The notes beneath the pieces were generated by a model. The model was given only the letters and a program-made list of their open reading frames with translations. It ran no database searches and had not been told where the DNA came from. DNA of 64,000 nucleotides. Origin: Ruminococcus gauvreauii (lineage in GTDB: Bacteria > Bacillota > Clostridia > Lachnospirales > Lachnospiraceae). The stretch covers positions 1,426,001 through 1,490,000 of the forward strand of contig NZ_CP102290.1 of the NCBI RefSeq assembly GCF_025151995.1, in the 5' to 3' direction. The position numbers were made by a program, and so were the translations under genes. Each line of letters begins with the position of its first letter. The stretch's first letter is position 1. Shown here piece by piece: positions 16,265-24,507 of the stretch.

Positions 16265-17550
16265 CATTTTGCGGCAGGTATCACAGCAGAAAAATAGAAC
16301 CAGCCGTCCTCACACTGCAGAACACTGCTGCCCCTATGTCTGCTGATAACAGCATCTACATTCTGAAGTCCGATTCCATGCTCCGCTGATTCTCTTTTCG
16401 TGGTCAGAACCTTATTATTTTTAATATCCACCGGCTCTTTCACAGGATTGCGAATCGAGAGAATCAGCTGCTCTGTCTCCAGCGTCATCTTAAACTGTAT
16501 CACTCTGCGGCTGTCCAGTTTCTCACAGGCTTCGATGGCATTATCCAGCAGATTCACAAGTATGATCACGATGTCCTCTTCACTGAATGCAAGCCCCGAC
16601 AGGTCGTTGACAAGCAACGTCATCATAATATCCTTTTCCAGTGCATGCTGATACTTCTGATTCAGCACCACATTGACAACCGTATTGTTTGTGTTTACAT
16701 AATCTCCACTCTTATGCAGTCCCCCTGTCAGCTGTGCAATATAGTCAATGCTCTCCTTTGTCTTGCCTTCGGCCAGAAGCCCCTGGATACAGTTCAGCTG
16801 GTTCTTGTAATCATGCAGATACCGCCTCTGCTGTTCGTAGCTCTTCTGCATACTCTGATACATGCTCATTTGATTCTGCGTGCGCTCCTGCATCAGCCTC
16901 ATATTCTGCATCTCAGCCTCTTTTTCCAGCAGATTTCCTGTAAAAACCAGTACGGCCGCATTGATTGCTGCGAATGCCAGCACAACGAGCACACGCATCT
17001 TCTGATTAAAAGGATCCTCCTGCCATGTTGCCATCGTCAAAGCCATAATAACAACCATACTGAAAACAGGGACATACCAATAACGAAGCCATCTGCTCCC
17101 ATTCAGCCTGTCAAGATTATGACTTCTGTACCAGCCCCTAAAAAACAACAGGAGGCACAGCAGTATCAGATCCGTTATCCCTTCAACCATGTCTGCATAT
17201 TCTGAATACCCGGCTGGCAGCGCATAGAAAACCGCAGCAACCACGGCAGAAAGCACCCAGAATGCCGAACATAACGATACTGACAGCACCAGATTCTGCA
17301 GCACGCTGATCTGATAGTATATCTGAGCCACGGTAAAGAACACGACGATCAGGCGGACCGGCTGAAATACATACGGCGGAATTTCCGTAAAGGCAATGGC
17401 CATGATGCCGAGTGTAAAAGCAGGTAAGGCGGTATATTTCATCCATCCGTGTCTCCATATCCGTACTGGTACCAGGGTCTCAAAGAACAGCCTGCAGCCT
17501 GCAGCCAGTATTACTGATAATATAAGACTCTTTATTACCTGTTCGATCAT
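16264..17550 (-). CDS. AgrC-like sensor histidine kinase (GHKL ATPase domain)
   Basis: A 428-aa membrane kinase. Six or so hydrophobic segments fill residues 1-220, a coiled-coil linker rich in Gln/Met follows (residues 215-245), then the phosphoacceptor region YLHDYKNQLN and a C-terminal GHKL ATPase with NLLDNAIEAC as N-box and HGIGLQNV as G-box. This is the HPK10 layout of AgrC, ComD and VirS, which sense peptide pheromones. It overlaps the response-regulator gene by 4 bases. No AgrB processing protease or AgrD pheromone gene is seen nearby, so the signal is unknown. Confidence 0.92.
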   Translation of the reverse strand: MIEQVIKSLILSVILAAGCRLFFETLVPVRIWRHGWMKYTALPAFTLGIMAIAFTEIPPYVFQPVRLIVVFFTVAQIYYQISVLQNLVLSVSLCSAFWVLSAVVAAVFYALPAGYSEYADMVEGITDLILLCLLLFFRGWYRSHNLDRLNGSRWLRYWYVPVFSMVVIMALTMATWQEDPFNQKMRVLVVLAFAAINAAVLVFTGNLLEKEAEMQNMRLMQERTQNQMSMYQSMQKSYEQQRRYLHDYKNQLNCIQGLLAEGKTKESIDYIAQLTGGLHKSGDYVNTNNTVVNVVLNQKYQHALEKDIMMTLLVNDLSGLAFSEEDIVIILVNLLDNAIEACEKLDSRRVIQFKMTLETEQLILSIRNPVKEPVDIKNNKVLTTKRESAEHGIGLQNVDAVISRHRGSSVLQCEDGWFYFSAVIPAAK

Positions 17551-18260
17551 AATAATCCCCTGTATGCTACATACGCTTCCTTCACTTCCCGGTATCTGAG
17601 TCGCGGAACGGGCAGTTCTTCTCCGATATCCAGTGCTATTGTATAGTTGCTGATCTTCCGTATATGTTTCATATTCACCAGATAGCTCTTATGTATGCGC
17701 AGAAACCCGTACCCGGACAGCTGCTGTTCGATGTGGTCGAGTTTATCATATATCCGGTAGTTCACAATCTCAGATTCCAGATAAAAGAACACTGACTTAT
17801 GCCTGTTGCTCTCCACGTAGATTATATTATCCGTGTACAGTTTCTGCACACCTTCCACGAAGGCAAACGAGACCTGCTGAACCTTCATTTTCTGCAGTAT
17901 GGCGTCCATACACTCCGGCATTCCCGACTCCAGGGTATCCTTCATGATATAGCGGACCGCATTTACTTTGTAACCCTCCAGCACGTAATTGATAAATGCC
18001 GTCACAAAGACAATATACGTCTCTGAATGAAACTCTCGGATCTGCATCGCAGTTTTAATTCCGTCCATCTCATCCATGTTGATATCCATAAAGACAATGT
18101 CATATTTGACCAGATTCCCGCTTTGGCGCAGAAACTCTTCTCCCGAAGTAAACAGGGTAACGGCAAATTCTATTCTTCTGCCTCCAAGATACTGTTCGAG
18201 CAGTTCCCTGATCCGGTCTCTGTAAAATTTTTCGTCATCACAAACGGCGATCTGCATCAT
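17547..18260 (-). CDS. LytTR-family response regulator (AgrA-like)
   Basis: A 237-aa two-domain regulator. The receiver domain has acidic Asp8-Asp9 and phospho-acceptor Asp59 in IVFMDINMDEMDG. The C-terminal LytTR DNA-binding domain (about 130-235) contains YVESNRHKSVFF and FLRIHKSYLVNM. It should be phosphorylated by the overlapping GHKL kinase and bind direct repeats. The ATG at 18260 has a ribosome site AAGGA 9 bases upstream; a second ATG follows directly. Confidence 0.93.
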   Translation of the reverse strand: MMQIAVCDDEKFYRDRIRELLEQYLGGRRIEFAVTLFTSGEEFLRQSGNLVKYDIVFMDINMDEMDGIKTAMQIREFHSETYIVFVTAFINYVLEGYKVNAVRYIMKDTLESGMPECMDAILQKMKVQQVSFAFVEGVQKLYTDNIIYVESNRHKSVFFYLESEIVNYRIYDKLDHIEQQLSGYGFLRIHKSYLVNMKHIRKISNYTIALDIGEELPVPRLRYREVKEAYVAYRGLL

Positions 18261-18433
18261 AAGTCCGGTTCCTTTTACACGTAATTCTGGATTTATTATA
18301 GCTCACGGACTTCCTGACCGCAATACGTTTCATTTCAGCGTTTTAATCTTTCATGAAGGTTCCCTATGGTCTCCAGATAGACCAATCTATTTCAAAAAAA
18401 GACACCAAAATGCAAAAATAGTCATGAATGTCC

Positions 18434-18462
18434 TTGAAAATAGGAAGTCCCGACTATATAAT
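18434..18462 (+). promoter_or_regulatory. SigA-type promoter of the small XRE gene
   Basis: TTGAAA (18434-18439) and a perfect TATAAT (18457-18462) are separated by 17 bp. They lie 36 bp upstream of the ATG at 18498. Confidence 0.75.
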
Positions 18463-18497
18463 TCAGATAGTTTATCGAGAAAAAAAGGAGAAGATAC

Positions 18498-18698
18498 ATG
18501 AAGTGTAAGGTAATCAACGCGTTTCGGGAGGCTCATCACCTTTCCATAGAAGAATTTGCAGAACTGATCGGCTGCTCCCCAAAATCCGTCTGGAGGTGGG
18601 AAAATGGTATATGCACCATCGGTCCCAGGTATCAGCGCAAAGTGGCCAAAATACTTGGGATTTCAATTGATGATTTATACGACGAAGAGGAGGACTAA
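18498..18698 (+). CDS. Small XRE-family DNA-binding protein
   Basis: A 66-aa single-domain helix-turn-helix protein (LSIEEFAELIGCSPKSVWRW as HTH; GISIDDLYDEEED as the usual acidic tail of Cro/XRE regulators). Start ATG after AAGGAG. Its stop is immediately followed by the ATG of the next gene, so both are coupled. It probably represses its own promoter and pairs functionally with the unknown protein downstream. Confidence 0.88.
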   Translation: MKCKVINAFREAHHLSIEEFAELIGCSPKSVWRWENGICTIGPRYQRKVAKILGISIDDLYDEEED

Positions 18699-19472
18699 AT
18701 GCTGATGGAAAACTGGACGGTGTTTAACGCAGTTGAAATGCAGGATAAGTTAGTGCTGCTAAATACGGCAAATGAAAACTTCAGTTTAAACTATACACTG
18801 GAAAAAAATGTAGCGAAGCTGGAGCTGGAGGACTGGATAAAAAAACGATTGTTGAATCTTAAGGCTAAAATCGCACTTCCTAAACACAACAATAAGCCAA
18901 GAAACCGCATGAACCTTCACATTCCCTCAGCTGAAAATATCGGCGGACTACACAGGATCTGTTATCTCAAGATTGAAAACGGCAATATCGGGCTTGATGA
19001 ATACCGCGGCCCGAGAGGCGACCGATTCAGCGGATATTACCGTCTGCTCCTGGACTGTCTGATCAAACAGGAGATCGTTTCAGATGAGAAACAGGATATC
19101 TCGATTGATATCCAACATCTGGACCAGTTTATCGACTGTGTAAACCAGATCTGTGAGGCGTCAGAAAAAGAGTCCTTTCAGCTCATGGACTCCGGCAGTA
19201 CATATCCCCGTATCATACAGCGGGTAAACTATGATTTTCCTGTTTTATATTATGCAGAAAAAGACCTTCCCGCAGCCCCTCCTTCGCAAAAGCCGGAACC
19301 CTCTCCGCTTGAACGAATGCAGGAAGATATTCATAGCATTTATGCCGCCTGCGTGAAAGGTGACTGGGATGAATTTTCTTATAACATAAAAGAACTGCAG
19401 GATATCAGAAAGCAAATTGATGAAGTGCTGGAAATATGCGAGATCCGGAAGCAGTGGATGGATAAGCTTTGA
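18699..19472 (+). CDS. Hypothetical protein coupled to a small XRE regulator
   Basis: A 257-aa soluble protein that I do not recognise. Visible parts are an N-terminal alpha/beta region, a central domain with RNRMNLHIPSAENIGGLHRI and the charged YRGPRGDRFSGYYR, and a Pro-rich break near residue 190 followed by a C-terminal helical segment of about 60 residues likely to form a coiled coil (KELQDIRKQIDEVLEI). AGGAGG lies 5 bases before its ATG, inside the end of the XRE gene. Possibly phage-derived, but no phage genes are adjacent. Confidence 0.7.
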   Translation: MLMENWTVFNAVEMQDKLVLLNTANENFSLNYTLEKNVAKLELEDWIKKRLLNLKAKIALPKHNNKPRNRMNLHIPSAENIGGLHRICYLKIENGNIGLDEYRGPRGDRFSGYYRLLLDCLIKQEIVSDEKQDISIDIQHLDQFIDCVNQICEASEKESFQLMDSGSTYPRIIQRVNYDFPVLYYAEKDLPAAPPSQKPEPSPLERMQEDIHSIYAACVKGDWDEFSYNIKELQDIRKQIDEVLEICEIRKQWMDKL

Positions 19473-19487
19473 TCGCCCGCAGGCGTT

Positions 19488-20027
19488 TCAGTCTTTCACG
19501 ATTTTTACACTCAACCAGTGTCTTTTAACTTTCACACTATACTTTAACTCATACGTGGGCAGCCCTTTGACTATCGCATCATGGATCTCGCTGATTTCTT
19601 CTGCAATCTGTTTTTCGTCAGCATACCAGCTTAAAAAAGTCGTGGGCTCCCCCCAGAAAGAGCCCTCTCCCCTGCTGGCACCAAACAGTGCATATTTGGG
19701 CGAACCTTTGCCTGTTCTCATTTTTTGTGAGGCTATCACCCTGCAGCAATTGGCAATTACGTTTTCATGCGGGGAGGTTATCACTATAGTTCCAGTCACA
19801 CCAGCATTACCGACACGGTTATCTGCGACGATTTCTGTACCCATCAGGATATCCAGAGAAACATTCAATCTATTAGACAGCAACAGCAGTTTTTCAGTCT
19901 CCGGATACCCCGCACCCTGCTCCCATTTAGAAACTGCCTGTCTGCTGACCTCCAGCAATTCTGCCAGTTCTTCCTGAGATAACCCCTTTTCTTTTCTGAT
20001 CTGTTTCAAATTATCTGCAAAACTCAT
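19488..20027 (-). CDS. XRE-family regulator with C-terminal domain
   Basis: A 179-aa protein. Residues 1-60 are a textbook XRE helix-turn-helix (GLSQEELAELLEVSRQAVSK), and a Gly-rich C-terminal domain of about 110 residues (HENVIANCCRVIASQKMRTG, then FWGEPTTFLSWY) may bind a ligand. The ATG at 20027 is about 8 bases from GAGAGG; the ATG at 20033 is too close. It faces the unknown gene at 18699-19472 tail to tail, with 15 bp between them. Confidence 0.88.
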   Translation of the reverse strand: MSFADNLKQIRKEKGLSQEELAELLEVSRQAVSKWEQGAGYPETEKLLLLSNRLNVSLDILMGTEIVADNRVGNAGVTGTIVITSPHENVIANCCRVIASQKMRTGKGSPKYALFGASRGEGSFWGEPTTFLSWYADEKQIAEEISEIHDAIVKGLPTYELKYSVKVKRHWLSVKIVKD

Positions 20028-20123
20028 ATGCATACCTCTCTTTCTGTTATCTTATATGCTAATATAAGTCTTTTATCCATTTCCACCAACCTGTGGTTGC
20101 ATTTATGCAACTCTGGGTATCAT

Positions 20124-20443
20124 TCAATTGCTTTTCTGAGGACGGATCGTCTTTACAAAGCAGCCCGGAAAACTGAGACACCCTTCCATACATTCCTGAA
20201 CCCCGCTGTAACCAATTATCCGGGGATTGCCAGTTTATAACAACAGCCACAGTAGTCAATAACTACAAGCCGTTTTAATATTCCAATTTGATTGGCAGCT
20301 ATTGCCGCCCCGTTTTCAGTGTTGCGCAGTGTATCCAGCATATCATCAAGGATCGTATGGATCCTGTCGTCAACTGCTTTTACCTCTCTGCATTTTTTTC
20401 TTAAAACAGCACTGTCATGATAACAAAGATTTCTTATTGCCAT
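20124..20443 (-). pseudogene. def: Broken peptide deformylase gene
   Basis: The frame from the ATG at 20443 reads MAIRNLCYHDSAVLRKK and NGAAIAANQIGILKRLVVID, the N-terminal half of peptide deformylase (motif I GxGxAAxQ altered to GAAIAANQ). It stops at 20216. One base out of frame the sequence continues as NPRIIGYSGVQECMEGCLSFPG, which contains the metal-binding EGCLS motif, then ends at 20124 after RPQKSN. The HExxH helix is absent. So there is one single-base deletion near 20225 and a 3' truncation. It overlaps the end of the XRE gene upstream. Confidence 0.85.
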
Positions 20444-20678
20444 TGCCGCTCCCCCTGCTGCAGTCTGCACGCGATCTTCTCTGACTCTCATCAAATAGAA
20501 AAATTTCCTCAATAGAACATCCAAACACCTGCGATAAATCATAGGCAATCCAGATAGACGGTTCAAATTTCTCTGTCTCAATCGCGTTAATGGCCTGTCT
20601 TGACGTGCCGATCATTTCTCCCAGCTGCTCCTGGGTCATGCCTCTTTCTTCTCTTAACTCTCGAATCCGGTTTTTCAT
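20415..20678 (-). CDS. Small XRE-family transcriptional regulator
   Basis: An 87-aa helix-turn-helix protein (MTQEQLGEMIGTSRQAINAI) of the short YozG/Cro type, with FGCSIEEIFLFDES in the usual C-terminal position and an extra 20-residue basic tail. The ATG at 20678 follows GGGAGGAG. Its promoter is flanked by two matching 20-bp operator-like repeats (20692-20711, 20731-20750), so autorepression is likely. The basic tail reads through into the start of the def remnant and may be an artefact of decay there. Confidence 0.88.
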   Translation of the reverse strand: MKNRIRELREERGMTQEQLGEMIGTSRQAINAIETEKFEPSIWIAYDLSQVFGCSIEEIFLFDESQRRSRADCSRGSGNGNKKSLLS

Positions 20679-20691
20679 GCTTTCTCCTCCC

Positions 20692-20750
20692 TGTAATGTT
20701 GACCTTACATTCAGTATATATCGTCGGCCTTGTAATGTCAACCTTACATT
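20692..20750 (-). promoter_or_regulatory. Consensus promoter with twin operators for the XRE gene
   Basis: On the minus strand TTGACA (20741-20736) and TATACT (20718-20713) are 17 bp apart. Two 20-bp repeats, TGTAATGTTGACCTTACATT at 20692-20711 and the same with CA for TG in the middle at 20731-20750, have the dyad TGTAA-8-TTACA. One covers the -35, the other lies just downstream of the -10. That is the plan of a negatively autoregulated promoter. Confidence 0.75.
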
Positions 20751-20832
20751 TTAATCCGCGATTATTTTCAAAAATTTTTTCACCGCCCTTTTTGTAACTG
20801 TCCTGCGTTTCCAGACGTTTTACGAAACACAC

Positions 20833-20861
20833 TTGACTTCTTTAATCTGCGGTAGTATGCT
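20833..20861 (+). promoter_or_regulatory. Promoter of the MarR-FUSC operon
   Basis: TTGACT (20833-20838) and TATGCT (20856-20861) are 17 bp apart. Two similar AT-rich blocks, AGTTTACAAA and TATTTACAAA around GTATAC, follow at about 20868-20898 and may bind the MarR protein. Confidence 0.6.
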
Positions 20862-20958
20862 TTTATATAGTTTACAAAGTATACTATTTACAAAACAGCT
20901 GCCTTATACTTTTGTTAAGATGTTCTTATATTAACTTAAAATTGAGAGGATATTCGTT

Positions 20959-21441
20959 ATGAAAGATAAAAACTGGATTGATTCCATGAAAAATCTCGGC
21001 GCCATCCGGCTGTTTTGCAGCCTGTATCTGAGAAAATCCAGAAAAGGAGCCGTTACGTCTGCACAGGAAGTAGATCTGCTGTTTCGCACCGCACTTGCAG
21101 CAGGCTCAATCACACCGCTGGAATTGAGCTTGCAGATGGGAATCAGCAAAACCATCGTCAGCAGACTCATTGAACATCTGACCGGAAAACATCTGGTCAA
21201 AAAAATCTACAGCGCAGATGATAAACGAAGTTATTATCTGAAGATCACCGAAACAGGAAAACAGGAATTAGACACCATGTATTACTATTATCTCGGACCA
21301 CTGTATGACCTGCAGGAACATCTGGGAAATGAAGATTATGAAGAACTGATACGTTTGATTCAAAAAGCCAATGAATCCATGGTTTCCAAACTTCAGAATG
21401 GCAGCGGAAATACCGGACATATCGATAAAGCATCATTTTAA
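20959..21441 (+). CDS. MarR-family transcriptional regulator
   Basis: A 160-aa protein with a winged helix-turn-helix: ITPLELSLQMGISKTIVSRLIEHL recognises DNA, and the wing has SADDKRSYYLKITETGKQ, the classic MarR signature. The N- and C-terminal helices for dimerisation are present. Start ATG after GAGAGG. Its stop is 21 bp before the TTG start of a FUSC-like membrane protein, so the pair is probably an operon for export of a toxic aromatic or acidic compound, with MarR as sensor. Confidence 0.9.
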   Translation: MKDKNWIDSMKNLGAIRLFCSLYLRKSRKGAVTSAQEVDLLFRTALAAGSITPLELSLQMGISKTIVSRLIEHLTGKHLVKKIYSADDKRSYYLKITETGKQELDTMYYYYLGPLYDLQEHLGNEDYEELIRLIQKANESMVSKLQNGSGNTGHIDKASF

Positions 21442-21462
21442 ATTGAAAAAGGAGGAGTTTTT

Positions 21463-22539
21463 TTGACATTTTATCAAGAGCTTCAATTAAATTCAGCCGG
21501 TTCAAAAGAGTTAATCCGGCAAGCACAGGATAAGAAAGAAAAGTGGAGGCACATACTGATCTATAATTTCAAAGTATACCTCGTGGTGGCATTTTGCTTT
21601 GCGGTAGTTTCCATCTACAGTATGATCTTCGGCTCCGACAACAGTGTGGCCGGAGTTGTGGTACTGCTCGCGCTTATGGTACTGCGGCAGGTGGATTTCG
21701 GAATCAAGACCTCTCACGGTGTTGGGGTGATATTCCTGATTTTCGGAATTCTGGCGGCAGGCCCCCGGCTTTCCAATATGCTGAGTCCTGTCCCTGCGTT
21801 TTGTGTTAATGTTATCTGCATTTTGGGTATCATGGTGCTCGGCTGTCACAATGTGCTGATGTCCAATCAATCGACCTTTGTGCTGGCCTACCTGCTGCTT
21901 CAGGGGTACGATGTAACCGGTCATTCTTATATGACGAGAATTACCGGGCTTGCCCTGGGTGCTGCCGTCTGCGCTCTGGTCTTTCACATCCGGCACCGCG
22001 GCCGGGTCTATAAAAGAAGTTTCTCACATCTGTTCAGGGAATTTTCCTTATGCTCGGCAAGAACACAGTGGTATATCCGCCTGACGCTCGGCGTATCTTC
22101 CGCAATGCTGATCGCCTCGCTGCTTCATATCCCTCGTGTCATGTGGGTGGGAATTGCCTCTATGTCAGTCCTGCTTCCATTTGCAGAGGACCTGAAATAC
22201 CGTGTCAGGCGCCGCGCACCCTTTAATATACTGGGCTGTGCCATCTTTTTGCTGCTTTACACACTCCTGCCCAAAAGCATGTATGCCTTTATCGGACTGA
22301 TAGGCGGTATCGGCGTCGGCTATTCCGCAGGCTATTCGTGGCAGACAGTGTTTAATACATTCGGTGCACTTGCGATTGCCTCCGATGTATTCGGCTTAGG
22401 CGCGGCGATCCTGCTGAGAATTTCCGCAAACGTATTCGCTTCGCTGTATTCTCTGATTTTCAACAGCATGATACAGCGTGTACAGTCCTGGATCAGCGGT
22501 GTTTCCCAGGGGCGCGGCGCGGTGAATGATGTGGGATAA
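21463..22539 (+). CDS. FUSC-like integral membrane protein
   Basis: A 358-aa protein starting at TTG after AAAGGAGGAG. It has two sets of about five hydrophobic helices (residues 38-165 and 208-330) separated by a basic linker with HIRHRGRVYKRSFSHLF. This repeated 5+5 helix layout resembles aromatic-acid exporters of the FUSC/ArAE type, and the IPRVMWVGIASMSVLLPF stretch fits the second repeat. A MarR regulator precedes it. Substrate unknown. Confidence 0.72.
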   Translation: MTFYQELQLNSAGSKELIRQAQDKKEKWRHILIYNFKVYLVVAFCFAVVSIYSMIFGSDNSVAGVVVLLALMVLRQVDFGIKTSHGVGVIFLIFGILAAGPRLSNMLSPVPAFCVNVICILGIMVLGCHNVLMSNQSTFVLAYLLLQGYDVTGHSYMTRITGLALGAAVCALVFHIRHRGRVYKRSFSHLFREFSLCSARTQWYIRLTLGVSSAMLIASLLHIPRVMWVGIASMSVLLPFAEDLKYRVRRRAPFNILGCAIFLLLYTLLPKSMYAFIGLIGGIGVGYSAGYSWQTVFNTFGALAIASDVFGLGAAILLRISANVFASLYSLIFNSMIQRVQSWISGVSQGRGAVNDVG

Positions 22540-22542
22540 ATA

Positions 22543-23247
22543 TTATTTCCACACCCTAATCGGTACCGCCTCCGTTTTTTCAACACATATGCTGCTCAGG
22601 TTAAACCAGCTCTTACACCGATCCAGTATTACAGAATCTGAAGTCATCACACATTCCTGATTCTGAAGTAACCGGTCCACATCATGAACCACCTGAATAT
22701 CGAGCTCTGCCCTGTAATCTTCCCAGACTTCAGCGATGAGACTTTTCAGCCGGCCGGAATTGGATACCGGTGCATCCAGATAGAACACTGCTTTCCTGAT
22801 CCCTAAATCATCCAGCGTATCAGCGATCAGCCTTATAGCTTTCGGAGTCTCTTCGATCAGCCGGTAAGTTCCGCGCAGCCCTGCCAGATCCCGGATCGTT
22901 CCATCCATGCAGTGCAAAAGCAGTGACTCACACAATGCGATCTCAAGTGTGATAACGCTGTTAAACCCATCAATATGAACTGTCCTGCCCGCCATAGATT
23001 CTTTCACGCATTCTTTATCTCTGCGCCGCCTGAGCTGATCATCGGATGCAGTACTGCGTACGACAGCCAGGCGCTGACGCTCTGACAGCAGAAAATGATT
23101 TCCCACAAAAACTGATGCATTTTTCATCCGATATCCTTCATTTAGCAGGTAGCATACGTGTTTTGATGCTTTATTTAATGTCTCGATTGATTGCGGACTA
23201 AATTCCCGGGTATCGTGTGGACTGCCGCCTCTTTTTATTGTACTCAT
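22543..23247 (-). CDS. DUF434 domain protein
   Basis: A 234-aa soluble protein. The N-terminal 60 residues match the DUF434 pattern (RGGSPHDTREFSPQSIETLN, then CYLLNEGYRMKNASVFVGNH with LSERQRLAVVRS). The C-terminal half has a Rossmann-like or PIN-like look (HIDGFNSVITLEIAL, AVFYLDAPVSNSGRL, VMTSDSVILDRC) with conserved acidic residues, suggesting a nuclease-like fold; this is inference. No ribosome site precedes the ATG, and a TAAAAT lies only 13 bp upstream, so translation may start leaderless. Confidence 0.82.
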   Translation of the reverse strand: MSTIKRGGSPHDTREFSPQSIETLNKASKHVCYLLNEGYRMKNASVFVGNHFLLSERQRLAVVRSTASDDQLRRRRDKECVKESMAGRTVHIDGFNSVITLEIALCESLLLHCMDGTIRDLAGLRGTYRLIEETPKAIRLIADTLDDLGIRKAVFYLDAPVSNSGRLKSLIAEVWEDYRAELDIQVVHDVDRLLQNQECVMTSDSVILDRCKSWFNLSSICVEKTEAVPIRVWK

Positions 23248-23282
23248 ATATGTATTTTAACACAGTACATCATAGATATACC

Positions 23283-23918
23283 CTATTCAATTATAATGGG
23301 CGAACCACAGTATTCGCACTCACTTATCGTTCCAACTGTAACCAGATTATTCGCCCCACAATTTTTACAAACTACAACTTCTTGCTGTAACGTCTGACTA
23401 GTCTCAGCATATACAACATCCTTATTCTTCCGTTCGTTATGCGGCAAAACAATTTCACTATTTCCATGATCAATATAAGCGTTGCTAAAATACCCTCTAT
23501 CGATCATTGCCTCAAGATCTTTGACAACTTGTTTCTGGTTCATACTCATCGCTGAAGCTATATTTTCAATGGAGGTCTGCTGATTATTAATCACAATATT
23601 AATATACTTTTTATATTTTTCACCGGACATTTTAACTTTCTTAGCAGAGTATAGCATTAAAATACCCCCACCGACAAAGAAAACCAAACCAATTGCAAGA
23701 TCCCCTGCTGTTACGGTTTTATCCGATATGCTTCCCATCGAACCAATAATACCAATAGCGACAAAGATCCAGCCAATAACACTCAGAACCTTACTATTTT
23801 TCATCGCAGCCGCTTTATCTGTACTGATTTTTTTATATAGAAAGTACAATCCAACTGGCCAAAACACAATTAATAACAGTATAACCACTAACCATGATAC
23901 CGATTTCTTTTTCACCAT
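23283..23918 (-). CDS. YdjG/YdjH-like membrane protein with zinc ribbon
   Basis: A 211-aa protein. Two hydrophobic hairpins occupy residues 8-30 and 43-92. A winged-helix-like region follows (NQKQVVKDLEAMIDRGYFSNAYID), and the C-terminus is a CxxC...CxYC zinc ribbon (CKNCGANNLVT, CEYCGSPI). It is a clear paralogue of 23934-24476. Start ATG after GGGGGGAGG. Last gene of an AT-rich four-gene unit led by an SPFH protein, likely a membrane-stress complex. Confidence 0.85.
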   Translation of the reverse strand: MVKKKSVSWLVVILLLIVFWPVGLYFLYKKISTDKAAAMKNSKVLSVIGWIFVAIGIIGSMGSISDKTVTAGDLAIGLVFFVGGGILMLYSAKKVKMSGEKYKKYINIVINNQQTSIENIASAMSMNQKQVVKDLEAMIDRGYFSNAYIDHGNSEIVLPHNERKNKDVVYAETSQTLQQEVVVCKNCGANNLVTVGTISECEYCGSPIIIE

Positions 23919-23933
23919 AAAGCCTCCCCCCTT

Positions 23934-24476
23934 TTATTGTATTGGTGAGCCACAGTACTCACATTCACAAACCTGTCCCTTGGGAATTTTATTGATCCCT
24001 CCGCAATTTTTACAGGTAACTGTAGTATATTCGATATTCTTATTAACTAAAGGTTTATCATACTGACCGGATCTCTTTGAGCAAATCACAATCCGATTTT
24101 TCTGTTTATCGATATAGGCATCCGCAAAGTATTTTTTCTTAATCATATAATTCAAATTTTTATATACTTCATCCTGCGATGATCCAGATGCAGACGCTAA
24201 ATTTTCAATAGACCCTGTCGGGTCCGTAGATAACTGTGCTGCATACCGTTTATACTCTTTTAGAATTTTTTTTCTCTTTAATCCGAAAAAAATAATGGCA
24301 GCGCCGATCAACGTCAGTATCCACATAATAATAATTGTACCAGCCCCGTCTTTTTCCATATCAAACATACTATATATCGCTGTCAGACCAAACAGAAATG
24401 TAATAAAGCATCCACATATCAGCTGTATTATTTGTATGCTTTTACTTATCATAATAGCCATTTGTGATTTATTCAT
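23934..24476 (-). CDS. YdjG/YdjH-like membrane protein with zinc ribbon
   Basis: A 180-aa paralogue of the protein encoded next to it, without the N-terminal extra hairpin. Two membrane segments lie at about 13-36 and 48-67, then a winged-helix-like part with YKNLNYMIKKKYFADAYID and a terminal zinc ribbon CKNCGGINKI, CEYCGSPIQ. The ribbon sequences are almost interchangeable between the two proteins. Base composition is AT-rich like the rest of the unit. Confidence 0.85.
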   Translation of the reverse strand: MNKSQMAIMISKSIQIIQLICGCFITFLFGLTAIYSMFDMEKDGAGTIIIMWILTLIGAAIIFFGLKRKKILKEYKRYAAQLSTDPTGSIENLASASGSSQDEVYKNLNYMIKKKYFADAYIDKQKNRIVICSKRSGQYDKPLVNKNIEYTTVTCKNCGGINKIPKGQVCECEYCGSPIQ

Positions 24477-24507
24477 TTCCTAAGTTTTCCCTTCTTCTAT
24501 TGCTTCT

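Noticed and set aside
18699..20033. A toxin-antitoxin pair formed by the 257-aa protein and an XRE protein
   Set aside because: The 257-aa protein is large and shows no toxin motif, and the second XRE gene (19488-20027) is convergent, not coupled. Not enough support.
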